In this document: piece by piece, positions 12,146 to 24,594 of the stretch
How positions within the stretch are numbered: position 1 is the stretch's first letter
Layout of the letters: every line of letters begins with the position of its first letter
Assembly (NCBI RefSeq): GCF_008831285.2
Contig: NC_045139.1
Location: 20,316,412 to 20,380,411 of the forward strand
Direction of reading: 5' to 3'
DNA: 64,000 nt
Source: Nymphaea colorata
Lineage: Eukaryota; Streptophyta; Magnoliopsida; Nymphaeales; Nymphaeaceae
The notes under the pieces: model-generated
The model's input: only the letters and a program-made list of their open reading frames with translations
Told to the model about the DNA's origin: nothing
Database searches by the model: none
Position numbers and translations under genes: made by a program

Positions 12146-14223
12146 TGTTTGCATTTCCAAAATTTATTTTGGTCTTTGCAGCGCTTCAGAAAAATGAGGT
12201 TTTATTTTCAAATAAGAGAGAAAGGGATTCGTCTGTTGGTATGAGGTCCAGCCGTTCCTAACTCCTTTATTGGAAGAAACTTGACCAAGAACTAGCCTCT
12301 TGCTTTGCACATTTCGATATTTAAAATGTTATCCTAAATCTGATATACATGTATGCTCAAGTATATTTTGAAAGGATTAAGATATGGTTTGGTTTTAAAA
12401 AAGGTGGTACTGCCCTCAAGTCTAGAACTACGGTCTTAAGGGTTAACAAACCCTTAATAACTAGCAACTTTAGAAACTTGAGATTAAATTGTTGGAATAG
12501 TCAAATAGTATAGAAAACAAACTGTTTAAAAGAGACATTGTAAGATCATTTGAGTTCTTTAAATACTGTTACTAGAACTCATATAAAAGATAACTTGTAT
12601 TTGAAGATAGTTTTAAAAATTGAAGTTTTCAACTTGTTTGAGGAAATATGATTAGGAACATATTTGTAAATTACTTATTTTGCAAAACATGACTTCAACT
12701 TGTCATGCTTTGGAAAAGAAAGTTTTCTAAGTTTCTTTTGAAAGTAAGATATCAAAATAGATGGACAACGACCATAGTTCTTGTTCATCATTGGGCCAAA
12801 GAGAAAGATTTTAGAATATTGCAAATATCAAAATAATATGTTGAAAAGTGTAAAGTTTTGATATTTGAAATAAGAAAATATCATAATTTGTAGCACCCTT
12901 GAATCTTAATTAAGTTTCCAGATTTTGCCTTAATTCGATTATCACTTCATTAGGGCTTGATCTTGTCTTACTTAAGCTTCTTAGAGTTATCCTTGTGAAC
13001 ATTCATGGGTCTCATAAGTGATTGCATATGCAAGATTACATAAATTCTATATACTTAACAAAAAATAAATCATCCTTACAGTAACATACATCCATGAAGC
13101 AATGAAAAAAATTGATGAAAATTGGTGTATTGAAAATATAGGTGGGCCCATGGTAGGCTAGAATAATGTTTAAGAAAAATATGAAAGATTGATTTGCAAT
13201 TTGAAAATCAAACATGACATGCTCAATGAAAATTTACATGTACATCAAGCGTGTTTGGATGTTAATTGGGTTGGACATGTCCCACCCTCAAAATGATAAA
13301 AATAAAAAAATGACCAACCCCAAATTCTCACATAGTAATACACATCCACATGCAATCAAACCATCAAAATAAAGAAGTAGATAGAGAAATGAAAAGATAG
13401 ATATATGATAAAAGAGAAAGAATATGTAGAGAAAAATTAAAAGAGAGAAAAAAATGAAAATACATAGAGAGAAATAAAAATAAAAGAGAGAGAGAAAAAA
13501 AGAGATATTTGAAAGAGAAAGTATTAAATGATAGAGAAATGAGAAGAGAAATAAAATAAATAAGAGAAATATAGATGAGAAATTAAAATGAGAGAAATAT
13601 AAGTTAAAATGACAGAGGAAAATTAAGAATGAGAGAAATAAACATTAAAATGAAAATGAGAGGAATAAAGAATGACAAAAAAAGAAGTCAAAATGAAAGA
13701 AGAGTTAAAATGAGAGAAAGACAAGTTTAAAAGAGATGAAGAAGGTAGTTAAAATGATAAGAAGATAGTTAAAAAAGAGAGGAAAAATGATCTGTTGGAA
13801 AATGTTCACCTTGGTCATGTTCTTCGGAGCTTCAAGAAGAATTCTTAGCTCCGGAGAGACTCTAGACCTTCATCGACTTGTTACGAAGAAAAGAGAAGAA
13901 AATGGTGGAATGAAAAGTTATAAATACCTTTCAAAAAAGATTTCATATAGAGGCGAATCATTAGCTCTTTCGAGCAAAGAGAACTCCTTCATGGTAGCTT
14001 GAACGGGTTAGAGATATTTCCCAAGAATCCATCCCAAGCTCCTCGAAGGCTTCCTCTTGTTGGTAAAGGTTTGGAGTTGGTGATTAGGAAAAACAAACAA
14101 AAAAAAATTGAACAACAGGAAAGAGAGAAAGAAGAAAAGAAGAAGAAATCTAGAAGTGGACAGAGAGAATTTAAAGGCTTGAAAAGATGATGACTTTACC
14201 TCATTAAAGGAGAAAAATGAGGA

Positions 14224-14233
14224 GGTATTTATA
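14224..14233 (-). promoter_or_regulatory. TATA box of LTR-B
   Basis: On the minus strand this reads TATAAATACC, followed by a pyrimidine-rich leader. The position within a TG...CA-bounded repeat fits an LTR promoter. There is no evidence of present activity. Confidence 0.5.
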
Positions 14234-14389
14234 GACAAATGAGGATCAAGGGCATTGTGGTCTTTTTTTTAAAAATAAAATAAGCCATAAAATAGCTATT
14301 ATTAGCTTAAAAATAGCTTAAAAACACTAAGAGGGTCAAATCTGTTCAAAAATTGGTTAACTGGAGGGTTGACCACTACCCGGCCTAAA

Positions 14390-14750
14390 CAGGCTAAGGG
14401 GCAGCCACAAGCCTATTCTGGCATGTGCTAGTCAGTCGCAAGCCTAACCTAACCGGCTGTAGGCCCAGCCTGGCCGTGCCGGCTGTCCAAGGCCATACCC
14501 TGCCACGTCAGGGCCATACTTGGCCATGCCAGGCAGGCCAGGGTCATACCCTACCGCGCCAGGGCTGTACCACCGGGCCACCCTACCAAGCATGGCCATA
14601 TGTGTTCGAGGCCAGCAAGGGCTGTACCACCGGGCCATGCTTGCCAGGGCTAGGTCGGTGCACCAGGCCAGCTCTCAGCCACCGCGCCAGGCCTGCCCGG
14701 GCCTCGGTTGGCCAGACGAGGCTTGGTCAGCCTGCTACGTTGGGTGTGGG
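14390..14750. repeat. GC-rich imperfect tandem block
   Basis: About 360 bp made of GGCCA, CCAGGCC, GGGCCATAC and GGGCTGTACCACC words recurring irregularly. It stands out sharply against AT-rich flanks. Overlapping Gly/Pro/Ala-rich reading frames exist on both strands, which is expected of such a repeat and is not evidence of a gene. The block is absent from LTR-A. Confidence 0.75.
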
Positions 14751-15699
14751 CCCCAAAGATGGTATTTTGGTATTTTTGTGAAAAATTAAGGTTATATTTT
14801 TGAAAAAAAAGGGTTCAAGAAAACCAAGGCATTTTGAGATATTTTCAAAAAATCAAGGGTATTTTGGGAATCTCAAATTAAAAATTATTGGTATTTGAAA
14901 AATGATCTTAATGTCTTGATACTTGGACTGGGAATGATTTGTGAACTATATTCAGATCTGAAAATGTATCTAGCTCTTGGATTTGGATCAAAAGCTTAGA
15001 ATGGATCAAAATAATATATTTGGATTTGGATCTCGAATTTTAATCTTGATTGAGGTAAAAACGTGTTGGATCTAAATTTGGATCTAGAGCAACAACTTGG
15101 AGCCGAAGTAGGATATGAACCTAGACTGTGGATCTTCGGGTCGGATCAGATCTGAATTGATATGAAGTTACAAATTGGGATCAAATGAGTCCAGAATTGA
15201 GACTTGGATCAGGGTCTAGATCTAAAGTTTTGTTGTGGATCTAGTTTTAGAATTTAGATTTGGATATGGATCCATTTTGTATGTGGTTTGAATCTTGGCA
15301 TCTATATTGAATCTGAAGCTAATATTTGGATCTGGATTTGGATCTAGGCTCTTTTTTGGATCTAGGCTGGTTATGGGATCTAGGGCTACAATGTGGATCT
15401 AGATTTGGATCTTGGGATTTGTTTTAGGCTTCTATATGAGTTTTTGAACCAGATCCCAGCTTGAATTATAGACTACTAAATTGAGATTGGTTTTGTGTCT
15501 AGAGTTTGAAATAGATCCAAATAAGTCTCAAATATCGTTGATAATCAAATAAAAGAAAAAATTGACCATAATTAAAAAAAATTGAAGTTTTTGAAACCGA
15601 AAATCCTTGAAGGTTGTTATAAAATTATCACGAAATGTTTGACAAAGTCTAAATGGAGAATTTTGAGAAATTTGGGGTGATTACATTATCTAAACTTTC

Positions 15700-18600
15700 A
15701 ATCCAAGTCCTAAAATCCAGATAGCAATCTGAATATGTATCTAAATCCAAAATTCAGATCCAAATTAATATGGTGCTGGCACATGGATGACACATCTCAA
15801 CCATCTAATCTTACACATGTCACCCATCTAGCCTTTTATGATGTTGGAACTTATCAAGATTGTAATTTTTAGAATTCTGGCACTTGTTGGAATCATCGAG
15901 ACTCTGTCGTATTTGGGACTCTCTAGTCCTCTATTAATATAGAAGCCCTAGGGACAAGATCCTATATGAACTCTCTCAAGCTGAACTCCAAGTTTGTGGT
16001 TATGCTCCCTCTCTCTTTATTTTCTATTTTGATTATTATTTTTTAGGTCTAAACATGTTGAAATAATTTTTTGCAAGCTTTTAGGTCGTGATATTTGGAA
16101 TTTTTATATGTTTTCTAACTTTAATGATACGAACTCTTTGAATTCATGTGAAATCTAGAATTACAGAAATTGCATAATTTTACCTAACTTTGGAAATCTA
16201 TATCTCACTCACCATAAATCATATTCATGATTTATAAAAACCACAAGGTTTTTTTCTACATGTTTAGTTTGTTTTCACCAAATTTCTAAGCCCGTTTGGT
16301 AATACATTTGGTCGTTTTCTCATAGTCTGTTTTCTGCAACTTCTAAACTGTAAAATGTGGATTCTAAAATTTGTCTAATTCCTAAACATCATAATATTTG
16401 CTTAGCATTTTGTAGAAGCCAAAAGTAAGATCTCTGTGTCTAGTTTTTGCACACCAAATTTTTCCAAATTCTAAGTTATATTATCAGTCAATTAGATGAT
16501 TTACTCAGAATTACTTTTCTGCAGATTTCCTGAAGTTTTGCAAAATTGTATTTTTTATCAACTTCGTATTATTATTTCTCTCTCTTTGTTCATTTGTTTT
16601 TCAAAACTTTCAACTCCCGTTGATTCTAGGTTGTGCAAAGAAGCTACATTCCAATTTTTAAGAAAAGGAGAGTTGATTTTGATGTGGTCATGAGACATTA
16701 ATGCAGCTCTGCTTCTGTTATTTCCTATCATTCATATTTCTGCTCTGAGATTCGAATATCATAACTTTTTAATGTTGCACGTTTTCTACTCTATAAATTG
16801 TTGTTGATTCTATGTTATGTAGAAATCTAGATACAGATTTTCAGATCAATCCAAGTTGATTTGTTAGGGTTTTAGTTGGACCAAATATACCTCTTCAACA
16901 TGTTTTAAGACTTGGTTTCTATGATTTATGATTTCTATCATAGGTTTTCATTCCTATTCCTTGCGGATCCAAAAATGTTCTCAAATCCATCACTTGGAGT
17001 TGATTATCCCATTTATAGAGTCTTCTTGCCACAGCTCGAGTCAATTTGGCATTATTAACCTAGTTTTTGAACTCATCAACGTCTTGTTGTGTTTTTAAGA
17101 CTTACCAAATTTTAATGTTTTAGGTTATCAGCGTAAGTTCAATCTGATTATGGTGTCTAGTTTTGATTTCTCTTGTGCTTTAAACATAGCTAGGGTTTTG
17201 TATCATGTTTTAACTCTAGCTAAGGTGTTTTAGGCTCATTTACATGTTAGTTTCTATTCTTGTTATTATGAAAGATACCTTTGATTTATGTTCTTTTGAT
17301 TTTGAATATGCATTCGAATTCACTGAGGAATTCTGAGCTACCTCATTACATGACTCGTGAAAATAGTCATTGCATGTAGGTTCATGATCTAAGTTGGCTC
17401 CTACATGGGTTCTATTTTCAGAATGATGTGTATTATAATAGATGTTTTGTAATGTTTAATGTGCATTTATATAGTTTTGTTTTTGCTTTACGGCACACAT
17501 TTAATTTCAAACCATGCACTTATAATCAAGTCTATGTGAGAAGCCTATTGAATTATCAGCTACATACATGCGATGATAATCCTTACATACTTGATCCAAA
17601 CTGACTTTCATGTGAATACAGTTTTCGAAGGCATAGATTTTAAATTTCACGCCTTCAAAATTGAACTAGTTTGTCAAATTTGCTTTTCCAAAGTTCTAGT
17701 TTCAGGATATGATTGAGATCTAAACCTCAAACTTGATCTTCCCAAACCCTACTACACATGCACGATGTCTCAACTTAGACTTGACGTTGAGCCCACTACA
17801 ACAAACTTAACTCTAACCCATGCTCGAACCAAGTCCAAACTGTATTCTAGGTTTATTCAAATTATAATTTGAACCCATATAGGCAATCTGAAGCTAGAAT
17901 GGATCCACATCTCGTGAATTTGATTTTAGACCTTCCAATTTGAACTTGAACAAGCCTAGGATATAGACTAGTAAATTGGGTTTCCATATGGATCTCTTGT
18001 TGAGAATTTGACTTTAAATTTTGATGAATTCGGGTCTTGAGTTTGAATCTTACATAGAATTGGATTTAAATTTCCATTTTATACATTAAATTTATAACTC
18101 TGGACCTCCGATCTTGTAATTTGAATTATGATTTCAGACCTCATAGAATTAGACCTTAATTTAAACTTTGGATCTCATATTTGCATTATTTTGATCAAGA
18201 TATCAGGTCTTCCAAGTTTGGATTTCAGAAGCGAACTCGGATCTCAACCTTAGTTGGCCCCTTAGATCCAAACCCAATTTCAAGGCCTTGGATTTGGATC
18301 AACAAATTAGATCAACAAGAGTAAATTTGGATTTTTGCTTAGTTACATCTTGAATTCAGATTTTGGATCTCAATATTTTAGATCATAAATTTATTTAGGT
18401 CATCTTCCCAAAAGCTTTAAAAAACCAGACCTCAAGTATGTCTGAAACTAGTTTACATGCATCATACTAGATCTATGAACCGTTGCATAGATCAATGACG
18501 ATCCGAATCATGAACTATATTCTTGGGTTCCAAATGTGATTCCTTCAGTTCATCAACTCCAATATCTGATGATCCAGTTAGATCTTCCAAAATCTCATCC

Positions 18601-18860
18601 TTTTCAAATTCAAAGCATGTTAGGATCTAGATGACCATCATAATTCATAATCTGGTACACTCTGTCTAGTCCTTGATCTCATTATCCCAGTAAAGGCAAT
18701 AAGAATGGTCAAATCCTGCATGGATAGGTCGTGTCCTATCTTTTATAATTTCCCACAGAGGTAAGAAACAAGTACATTTTCTTTAAACTTTTTCCATATG
18801 AATGGTCACATGTAACGTTGCAAAATTTTGCATGTAAACAAGTGTTCAATTAATGAAATA
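15700..18860 (+). repeat. R1 copy 2, decayed LTR-like block
   Basis: Relative of 1150-3040 in the same orientation; 18451-18845 is the best-preserved part. The first 200 bp contain a short leader-like stretch (TATTAATATAGAAGCC near 15935). The middle is AT-rich, and the second half is dense in GATCT, GGATC and AATTTGGAT words that are also frequent in copy 1. Exact ends were not determined. Nothing is coding. Confidence 0.5.
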
Positions 18861-19584
18861 ATAATCTTGCTCTTACAACAAGGTTGTATTTCCTTGGATT
18901 TGACACATTATCTCTAACATGGAATTGAATGGTATGGAGGATACACTAAGGTGAGGCAGTAAGAATGTGAAAAGGCTGGATAGGAAAGAAATTTATAATA
19001 TCGTAAGTTGATGGGAATCAAATTTGGTCTCATTACGCTAGAGGAAGATAAAACCAGGGGGGAGGGAGGGATTTTCTACCATTCATTTTTAGGCTGATTC
19101 GTGATGATTTTGGCAAGGAATTTATAGGAACACGAAGGAAGAGGATTAACATATTGAGGAATGTTTTGCAAAATTTTGGGAAGGGTGGCACGTGTTTTTT
19201 TTACTTGTAAGATAGGTTTAACCCATTCAATTCTAACCCAACTCTGGAGATAGTGAGCAAGTGATGTTTTTTTTTATGTATATAGTCCCCATCCAATACG
19301 CTTTGGCTTGGAATGACCACCCTCCTATAGGGGAGTTAAGTCCCTTGTTTTGTGGCAATCCATGCATTCTGTCTCCATGTATATCCAGATTATGTTCCTC
19401 TTTTTCCTTTTTTTTTTATTTTTGGTTGCCAATAAAAGGGTTCGGACTCTATTTTCCAATGGGACTCATGAACTATTTTTATCTCTATTAGGATTTTCTA
19501 CATATTTTGTCTTAAGTGTACCAACCTTCCACATTGGTCTTGGGTTTAGCAACCATCCTTCATTTATACGACTCTAACTTGATT
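18861..19584. other. Spacer, possibly the 3' flank of a copia relic
   Basis: No gene recognised. Read on the minus strand, the right part directly follows the end of the RNase H relic at 19585 and may be its 3' untranslated/LTR portion, but no LTR pair was found. Confidence 0.4.
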
Positions 19585-19925
19585 TTATCTTATCAAATTG
19601 AGCTGAAACAGCAATGGGCTTTGCATTGGAGGCTTTGTTAAACTATCTGCAATTTGATTTTTGGGAGAGATGTACTTCATCATCACTTCTCCTTTGGCAA
19701 GCTTTTCATGTATAAAATGTTGCTGTATTTAACATGAGTTTACACATAATGCGGTATCAACAATATGACACCTCAATATGAGGCTTTGTCCTGGTGGTAC
19801 TTTGAGTTCATGTAGCAATCTGTCAGCAATTGTGCTTGCAATGGACCTACACTATTTTATCCCGTGCTAGATTTGGATGCAACTATCTGCTGCTTAGATT
19901 CAAAAAATGCTACAAGTCGGCCTTC
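19585..19925 (-). pseudogene. Ty1/copia RNase H relic 1
   Basis: On the minus strand, in shifting frames, the tail of a copia polyprotein can be read. SKQQIVASKSST corresponds to the 'SSKKQ..VA.SSTEAEY' motif. It is followed by ADRLLHELKVP, then HFIHEKLAKGEV, then YISPKNQIADSLTKP, which corresponds to the 'Y..S..Q.AD..TK.L' end of RNase H. Several stops and frameshifts break it. The family assignment rests on motif order; the lineage within copia cannot be given. Confidence 0.7.
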
Positions 19926-19944
19926 CATTACTTCGGCATCCAAC

Positions 19945-20127
19945 CTAATTTGCATGTCTAAAAGCTTTTAGATTCACAAGGACATTAAGCTTGTTGATGA
20001 AACCACTCTGAAGCAATTCGTGCAAGTGCACTCCAATGAGTATTTTGGGTTTGTGCATATAATAACGACCTTTATTTGTTGCAATAATATGTTTGGCATT
20101 ATCTTGATAGATTATTAAGTGCTTCAT
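19945..20127 (-). pseudogene. Ty1/copia RNase H relic 2
   Basis: A 60-codon minus-strand frame contains IYQDNAKHIIATN and then HLHELLQSGFI, spaced like the 'CDN..AI.IA.NP' and 'HFIREKL.SG.I' motifs of copia RNase H. It covers the same domain as relic 1, which follows it on the minus strand. The two therefore come from separate copies or from a duplication, not from one continuous element. Confidence 0.55.
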
Positions 20128-20536
20128 TATAGAAGTACTAAGAATAAAAAAAAAAAAAACTCATTCAAAATTGCCCACTAAGGGGTGATATTAGTCTTGT
20201 CGTTGGTCAGTGCACCCTATCATACATGTTCAGCTTATAAGAACATCAGCTATATATTTTTGTTGTAAGAGAACCGACTTGCACTACTATGTGTTGCTTC
20301 TATAATGCCTACAAGGAAATGAAGCTCAGCTAAGCTTTTTGTAAATTTAGTTTTAAAGTGAAATAGATGTCCTCATTTGTTCAGAAAAAGCTCTCAAATA
20401 CGACATATCATAAATGTAACATTACCTTCTTTTTTAATAATGAAATTAGTGAGACATCTATACATGCATACATATTTAAGTTCCAGCTTGGAAAGAACTG
20501 AACCCAGGTGAACAAATCAACTCTAGATATCTCCTT

Positions 20537-20540
<4 letters not shown>

Positions 20541-20571
<31 letters not shown>

Positions 20572-20644
20572 AATTGGTGAAATCCCTATATATATAAATA
20601 TATATATGTATAATATATATATGTATATGTGCATGTATATATGG

Positions 20645-20720
<76 letters not shown>

Positions 20721-20753
20721 GCACACATACAAACAAACACACACACACACACA
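20541..20753. repeat. Compound microsatellite (CT), (AT), (AC)
   Basis: (CT)n at 20541-20567, an AT-rich spacer, (AT)n at about 20649-20714, and (AC)n at about 20737-20753. The alternating Tyr-Ile or Arg-Glu ORFs on either strand are artefacts of the repeat. Confidence 0.95.
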
Positions 20754-21531
20754 ATGCTGTTAGGAAATTTAAATTTAATTTCAAAACATGGACACTGTAT
20801 TGTACAAACTTCTTTTGAAGGAAAACCATGTATTTAATGTATTTTAAATGTATTCATGCATTTTGCACCCTTAACCCCAATAGCTATAGACAAAAAATTC
20901 CAAGCTCTTGAAGATTTCATAATAGGTTTAAAATCTCAACCTAAACAACATACTGCTGAGTATATCCTTTAGCTACTAATGGACTTGACAATATAGTACT
21001 CCAGTGGTTCATCAATTGTTTTTCTTTTAAAAACTTTAAATAAACATTTGCACTTCACAACATGTTTGGCATCTCCAATGGCAGCAAACTTCAAGAATTA
21101 TTTCTTAACCGAGCAGTGTACTTTGACTCTTCAGTTTCCCTCCAATTTTCATGTTCATAGGCTCTAAAATAAGTGGGTTTAGTATCTTTAAGAAGGGTGA
21201 CAACAAAGGCTATAAGAAACATTTATTAGAGTGAACTGTCTGATCTTGAAACCATTGAACCTAGAGTTTGATTTGAGGGCTTTCCACATTGAGACCACAT
21301 AGTGAGAGGGTGAAACCGAGAGTGGCTCCCCACTACCACTCTTTATGGTTTGGTTTGAAATTGGATATGAAATTTGGATAAATTTGGCTTGATAGCTGAT
21401 CATGCTTCTCATTTTGAATGTTCTTAAGCTGGGTTGGAGTAGAAAAGTGTTTTAAGGTGAATTCAGGTTGGTGCACAACTAAGAACAATATTATTCATCC
21501 TGTTGATTTGGAGGCCAGTAGCTGGATGAGT

Positions 21532-21670
<139 letters not shown>

Positions 21671-21828
21671 GCTTCCATGTGATTGGTAGTTATGGCGAAG
21701 CATCAGCGATAAGTGAACAGATCTAATCAATCGGTTATGGTTGTTGGTTGACAAATTGACTGAGATTGGCTTGGATTGACTTACAACGAGAATTTGCAAT
21801 CCAGTGTTGCTTTGGGTTGAGTCTCCAT

Positions 21829-22005
21829 GCCTCCACTACTTTCTAAGTTTAATTTAAACGACCTGGGTATGCTTGGGTTTGTACGAAGCCTACACTATTT
21901 GCTGAGTCTAATTGAAATGGCCGGTGTGCTTGGATTTGTCACCAAGCCTCCACTATTTGCTCAGTTCAACCTAAATGGTTAGGGTGTGCTTGGATTTGTT
22001 ATAGT
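21829..22005 (+). repeat. 59-bp tandem repeat, three units
   Basis: Units start at CCTCCACTA (21830), CCTACACTA (21889) and CCTCCACTA (21947). Each contains a .TTTGCT.AGTTTAA-like segment and ends in TGTGCTTGGATTTGT or a close variant. A fourth diverged unit lies near 29167. Function unknown. Confidence 0.8.
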
Positions 22006-23781
22006 CATTTGACATTAATTTTGGAACCCTTTGGCAGCATGTTTAGGTTTCAGAAGTCAGTATGCTGGCTCAGTGTTTGCATGTTCCTTTGGCATCTGTT
22101 CATGATGGAAAAGTTATTAATCAGGGGCCATTATTATACCCAACTGCTATAAGGTACTTCACACGACTATTGTCTTTTGGCGGTAACGGAGTTTTTTCCA
22201 TGTCAAGACCGTTGTAATTTAGACCCGCTTTGTCATGGAATCTCTTCTTTGGAGAGGTTGATGAATTTTCTCTACTTTCATTATAGCTTTTGAGAATTAT
22301 TTTATTACTCTTTCTTGCTCTTTCATATTACATGCTAAATCCAATTCGCTTTGGTTTCTAACATTTTTTTTCTGTTTCTATTACGTTCTGCTCTGTTTTG
22401 TTATCAATATCACTGTTACTCTGATGAGGGAGTTGCTGATGGTCAGCAAATGCCTTTGAGGAAAAGCTTGTAAATGAAGTTGTGCATACTTAAATGTCGA
22501 ATGTGGGCAATGCCTAAAAATTTGGATCAGGAAATGATTAATCAGGCTTCTCACTTCTCATCATCCATTCAACTTGGTAACAAGTTACTTTTACCATTGC
22601 GTGAATCTCCATGCCAGATAAATATATAATCAAAGCATTTTTAGGCATTACTTGGCAATTCCATTATATATGTGTGCACACTTATCATGAATACCATGTG
22701 AGACTGATGGTTCACTAAAGTTAAAATATTGATTTATTAATGTAGTCATCATCGTATCTAGTGGTCTTATTCTCCCTGCACCACGTGTATGTTATGTTCT
22801 CTTTTTGAATTTCGCCTTCAGTCTAGTGAGAGATAAGGTGGAGGGCTGGAGGCATCAACTTTTTGAATAGGAAATTAAGGCTTGTAATGGAATGCATGAC
22901 AAATATATTTGACTATTAATAGGCTTCAACAAGCTCGGTCCTATGTCACCTCTTATAAGGAGTGGCACTTTGATTTTCAGTCAAGTGAAAGCAGATGCTC
23001 CAAGCTGTACGTGTATTCTTAGGCCTCGGCATCTGAAGGGTCAACAAGTTGTAGAGCGGTAGTTGTGTAATTTGGAGACCAAAAGGATCCCCTTTGCATG
23101 TCATCAATGACGGTTTTGTCCTTGTAGTGGTGTTCATCATTGCCTATATGAGCATGGCTTTGAAGCCTGAAGGTGGCGATCGGTGTCGCTGTGGCAACCG
23201 CGAGTACCAAATGGCATCCAACATAAGCCTTCTCCCTGCTTTCCTCCTCTTTGCCCTTTGAAGAGGTAGCCTAGATCAAGTACCAAACCTACAATTTTCC
23301 GCTGTTTGGCATATGAAATATGCAAAACCATAGCCGAACCTTTTATTTTTAGTTTAACAATATACGTCTGAACCAAAGAAATTGAACAATTTTATTTCAT
23401 ACAAAACACCGTTCTAAATATTTTGTGTAGCTTTTTGTGCCTTACAAACATGACGTGGGCAGCATGTTATGAGTTGGTTGGTTTCCTTCCACCATGTCAG
23501 AAAATTGTTAGAGCCTCCAACTCATGCAAGTGGATAATGTTTCTCGTGCAGCAGTTTTAAACCCTCATGCAAGTGGATAATATTCTAAAAAATTGTTTTT
23601 GTTTTTTGTTTAAATTGTTTCTTCATTTTGGCTACATTGTTCAGGTGGTGAACTTCTTTGGTTACTAAATTAGGCCGTTTGTTATGGAATGATAGTACTT
23701 AATCCTTGAAGTTGGGCTTCCCTTCAGATTTAAGGTACCATTCTGTTTTGAAGTATGTCCTCAACAATTTTTATCTTGTAG
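22006..23781. other. Spacer upstream of the RPN9-like exon
   Basis: No further exon could be assigned with confidence. A weak possibility is a short segment ending near 23742 (..TTTAAG then GTACC), which would place PFRFK directly before the RPN9-like exon. It is too short to trust. Confidence 0.5.
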
Positions 23782-23862
23782 GACTTGGCATTTGATCTTT
23801 CTAGCTGCATTGTGTTAGATGACAATACTCACAACTTTGGGGAGCTTCTTGCACATCCCACT
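23782..23862 (+). pseudogene. RPN9: Isolated exon of an RPN9 (PSMD13) homologue
   Basis: The 81-bp stretch is bounded by TTGTAG on the left and GTAAGA on the right, both good splice sites. It translates in one frame to 27 residues beginning DLAFDLS and ending NFGELLAHPT. Plant RPN9, a non-ATPase lid subunit of the 26S proteasome with a PCI domain, has DLAFDLS...NFGELLAHP at the same spacing. The middle (CIVLDDNTH) differs from the usual 'ALLGENIY'. No neighbouring exon of the roughly 390-residue protein was recognised, and Copia-1 begins 418 bp downstream. The exon is either the remnant of a duplicated gene or part of a gene whose other exons lie outside or are too diverged. The protein family is fairly sure; pseudogene status is inferred. 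Confidence 0.65.
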
Positions 23863-24275
23863 GTAAGATCAAATGAATAATTTAAAGTTCTTTTCTGTTG
23901 CTTTATATTGCTTCTACCCTAATACTTGACATATCTTTGGATACTTTTTAAATTACAGTTACCATAGGATCTTCTTTGAATAGGTTGTAACGCTTTTGCT
24001 TTGTGCTGAAATCATGTATATTATTTGTAGGAGTCTGCAGTTTCTCCAACAGTATCTTGTGATAACAAATCCATTTCATGTTTTTGGTTGTTTTCTAACG
24101 ATATGCTACATTTAGTGGAGATAAGTTATTTTCCTGCTCCCTTATCCATTTCATACTTTTCTTTTTTGGTTTAGTCCCTAATCTTGTGAAGTTTCAGTCA
24201 TCTTTTTAGGCCATAGGTGGTCTCCATTTTGTTAGTAATCTTATAATTGTAGTAAGAAGGCTATCACATTCTTTG

Positions 24276-24280
24276 GCATT
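24276..24280. repeat. Target site duplication GCATT (left)
   Basis: Identical to 28776-28780; it fixes the left border of Copia-1. Confidence 0.9.
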
Positions 24281-24594
24281 TGATGAGAAGTCGACGTTAC
24301 AACATCACACAAATGAATTTGTCAAGAATATCATTCCTTGTTGGTGTTAGCTCTTGTTACCATATAATCTCTTGTAGCTGTTTATGTACCATTGAGGATT
24401 GTATGCCTTCCTTGTTGGTCTTTCCTCAACAACTACATATATTCATTGTAACCTGTAAAGAAAATATGAAGAAAACAGAGCACAAAGGAGCGTGATGTTT
24501 TTATCGTGGATGTAGGATTTATGGATCCGAACCACATAAATCTGTGTGCATTCTCTTATTTCTACTCTCTCTCAAAACTTATCATGGTATCAGA
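24281..24594 (+). repeat. 5' LTR of Copia-1
   Basis: Begins TGATGAGAAGTCGAC and ends CAAAACTTATCA. It aligns over its whole length with 28472-28775. Confidence 0.93.

Larger units (their letters stand above)
12146..15685 (-). mobile_element. LTR-B, uninterrupted LTR (about 3.54 kb)
   Basis: On the minus strand it starts TGTAATCACCCCAAATTT (15685 leftward) and ends GGAAATGCAAACA (12146). These termini resemble those of LTR-C. The flanking pentamers CCATC (12141-12145) and TTATC (15686-15690) agree at 3 of 5 positions, and both mismatches are C/T, so the target duplication is plausible but weak. A minus-strand TATA box (TATAAATACC, plus 14224-14233) lies where an LTR promoter would. It contains the purine-rich tract (13380-13790) and a GC-rich tandem block (14390-14750). 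No coding capacity is visible. Confidence 0.65.

Noticed and set aside
14425-14789. 118-codon Gly/Pro-rich ORF and its overlaps
   Set aside because: Composition is explained by the GC-rich tandem block; frames are open on both strands and no domain is visible.
5604-15690. A single 10-kb retrotransposon with LTR start at 5609 and LTR end at 15685
   Set aside because: The two ends belong to different LTRs in opposite orientation; LTR-B gives the empty site for LTR-C, so the nested solo-LTR reading fits better.
20408-20829. Several ORFs with Tyr-Ile, Arg-Glu and Val-Cys runs
   Set aside because: They are translations of (AT)n, (CT)n and (AC)n microsatellites, open in several frames and on both strands.
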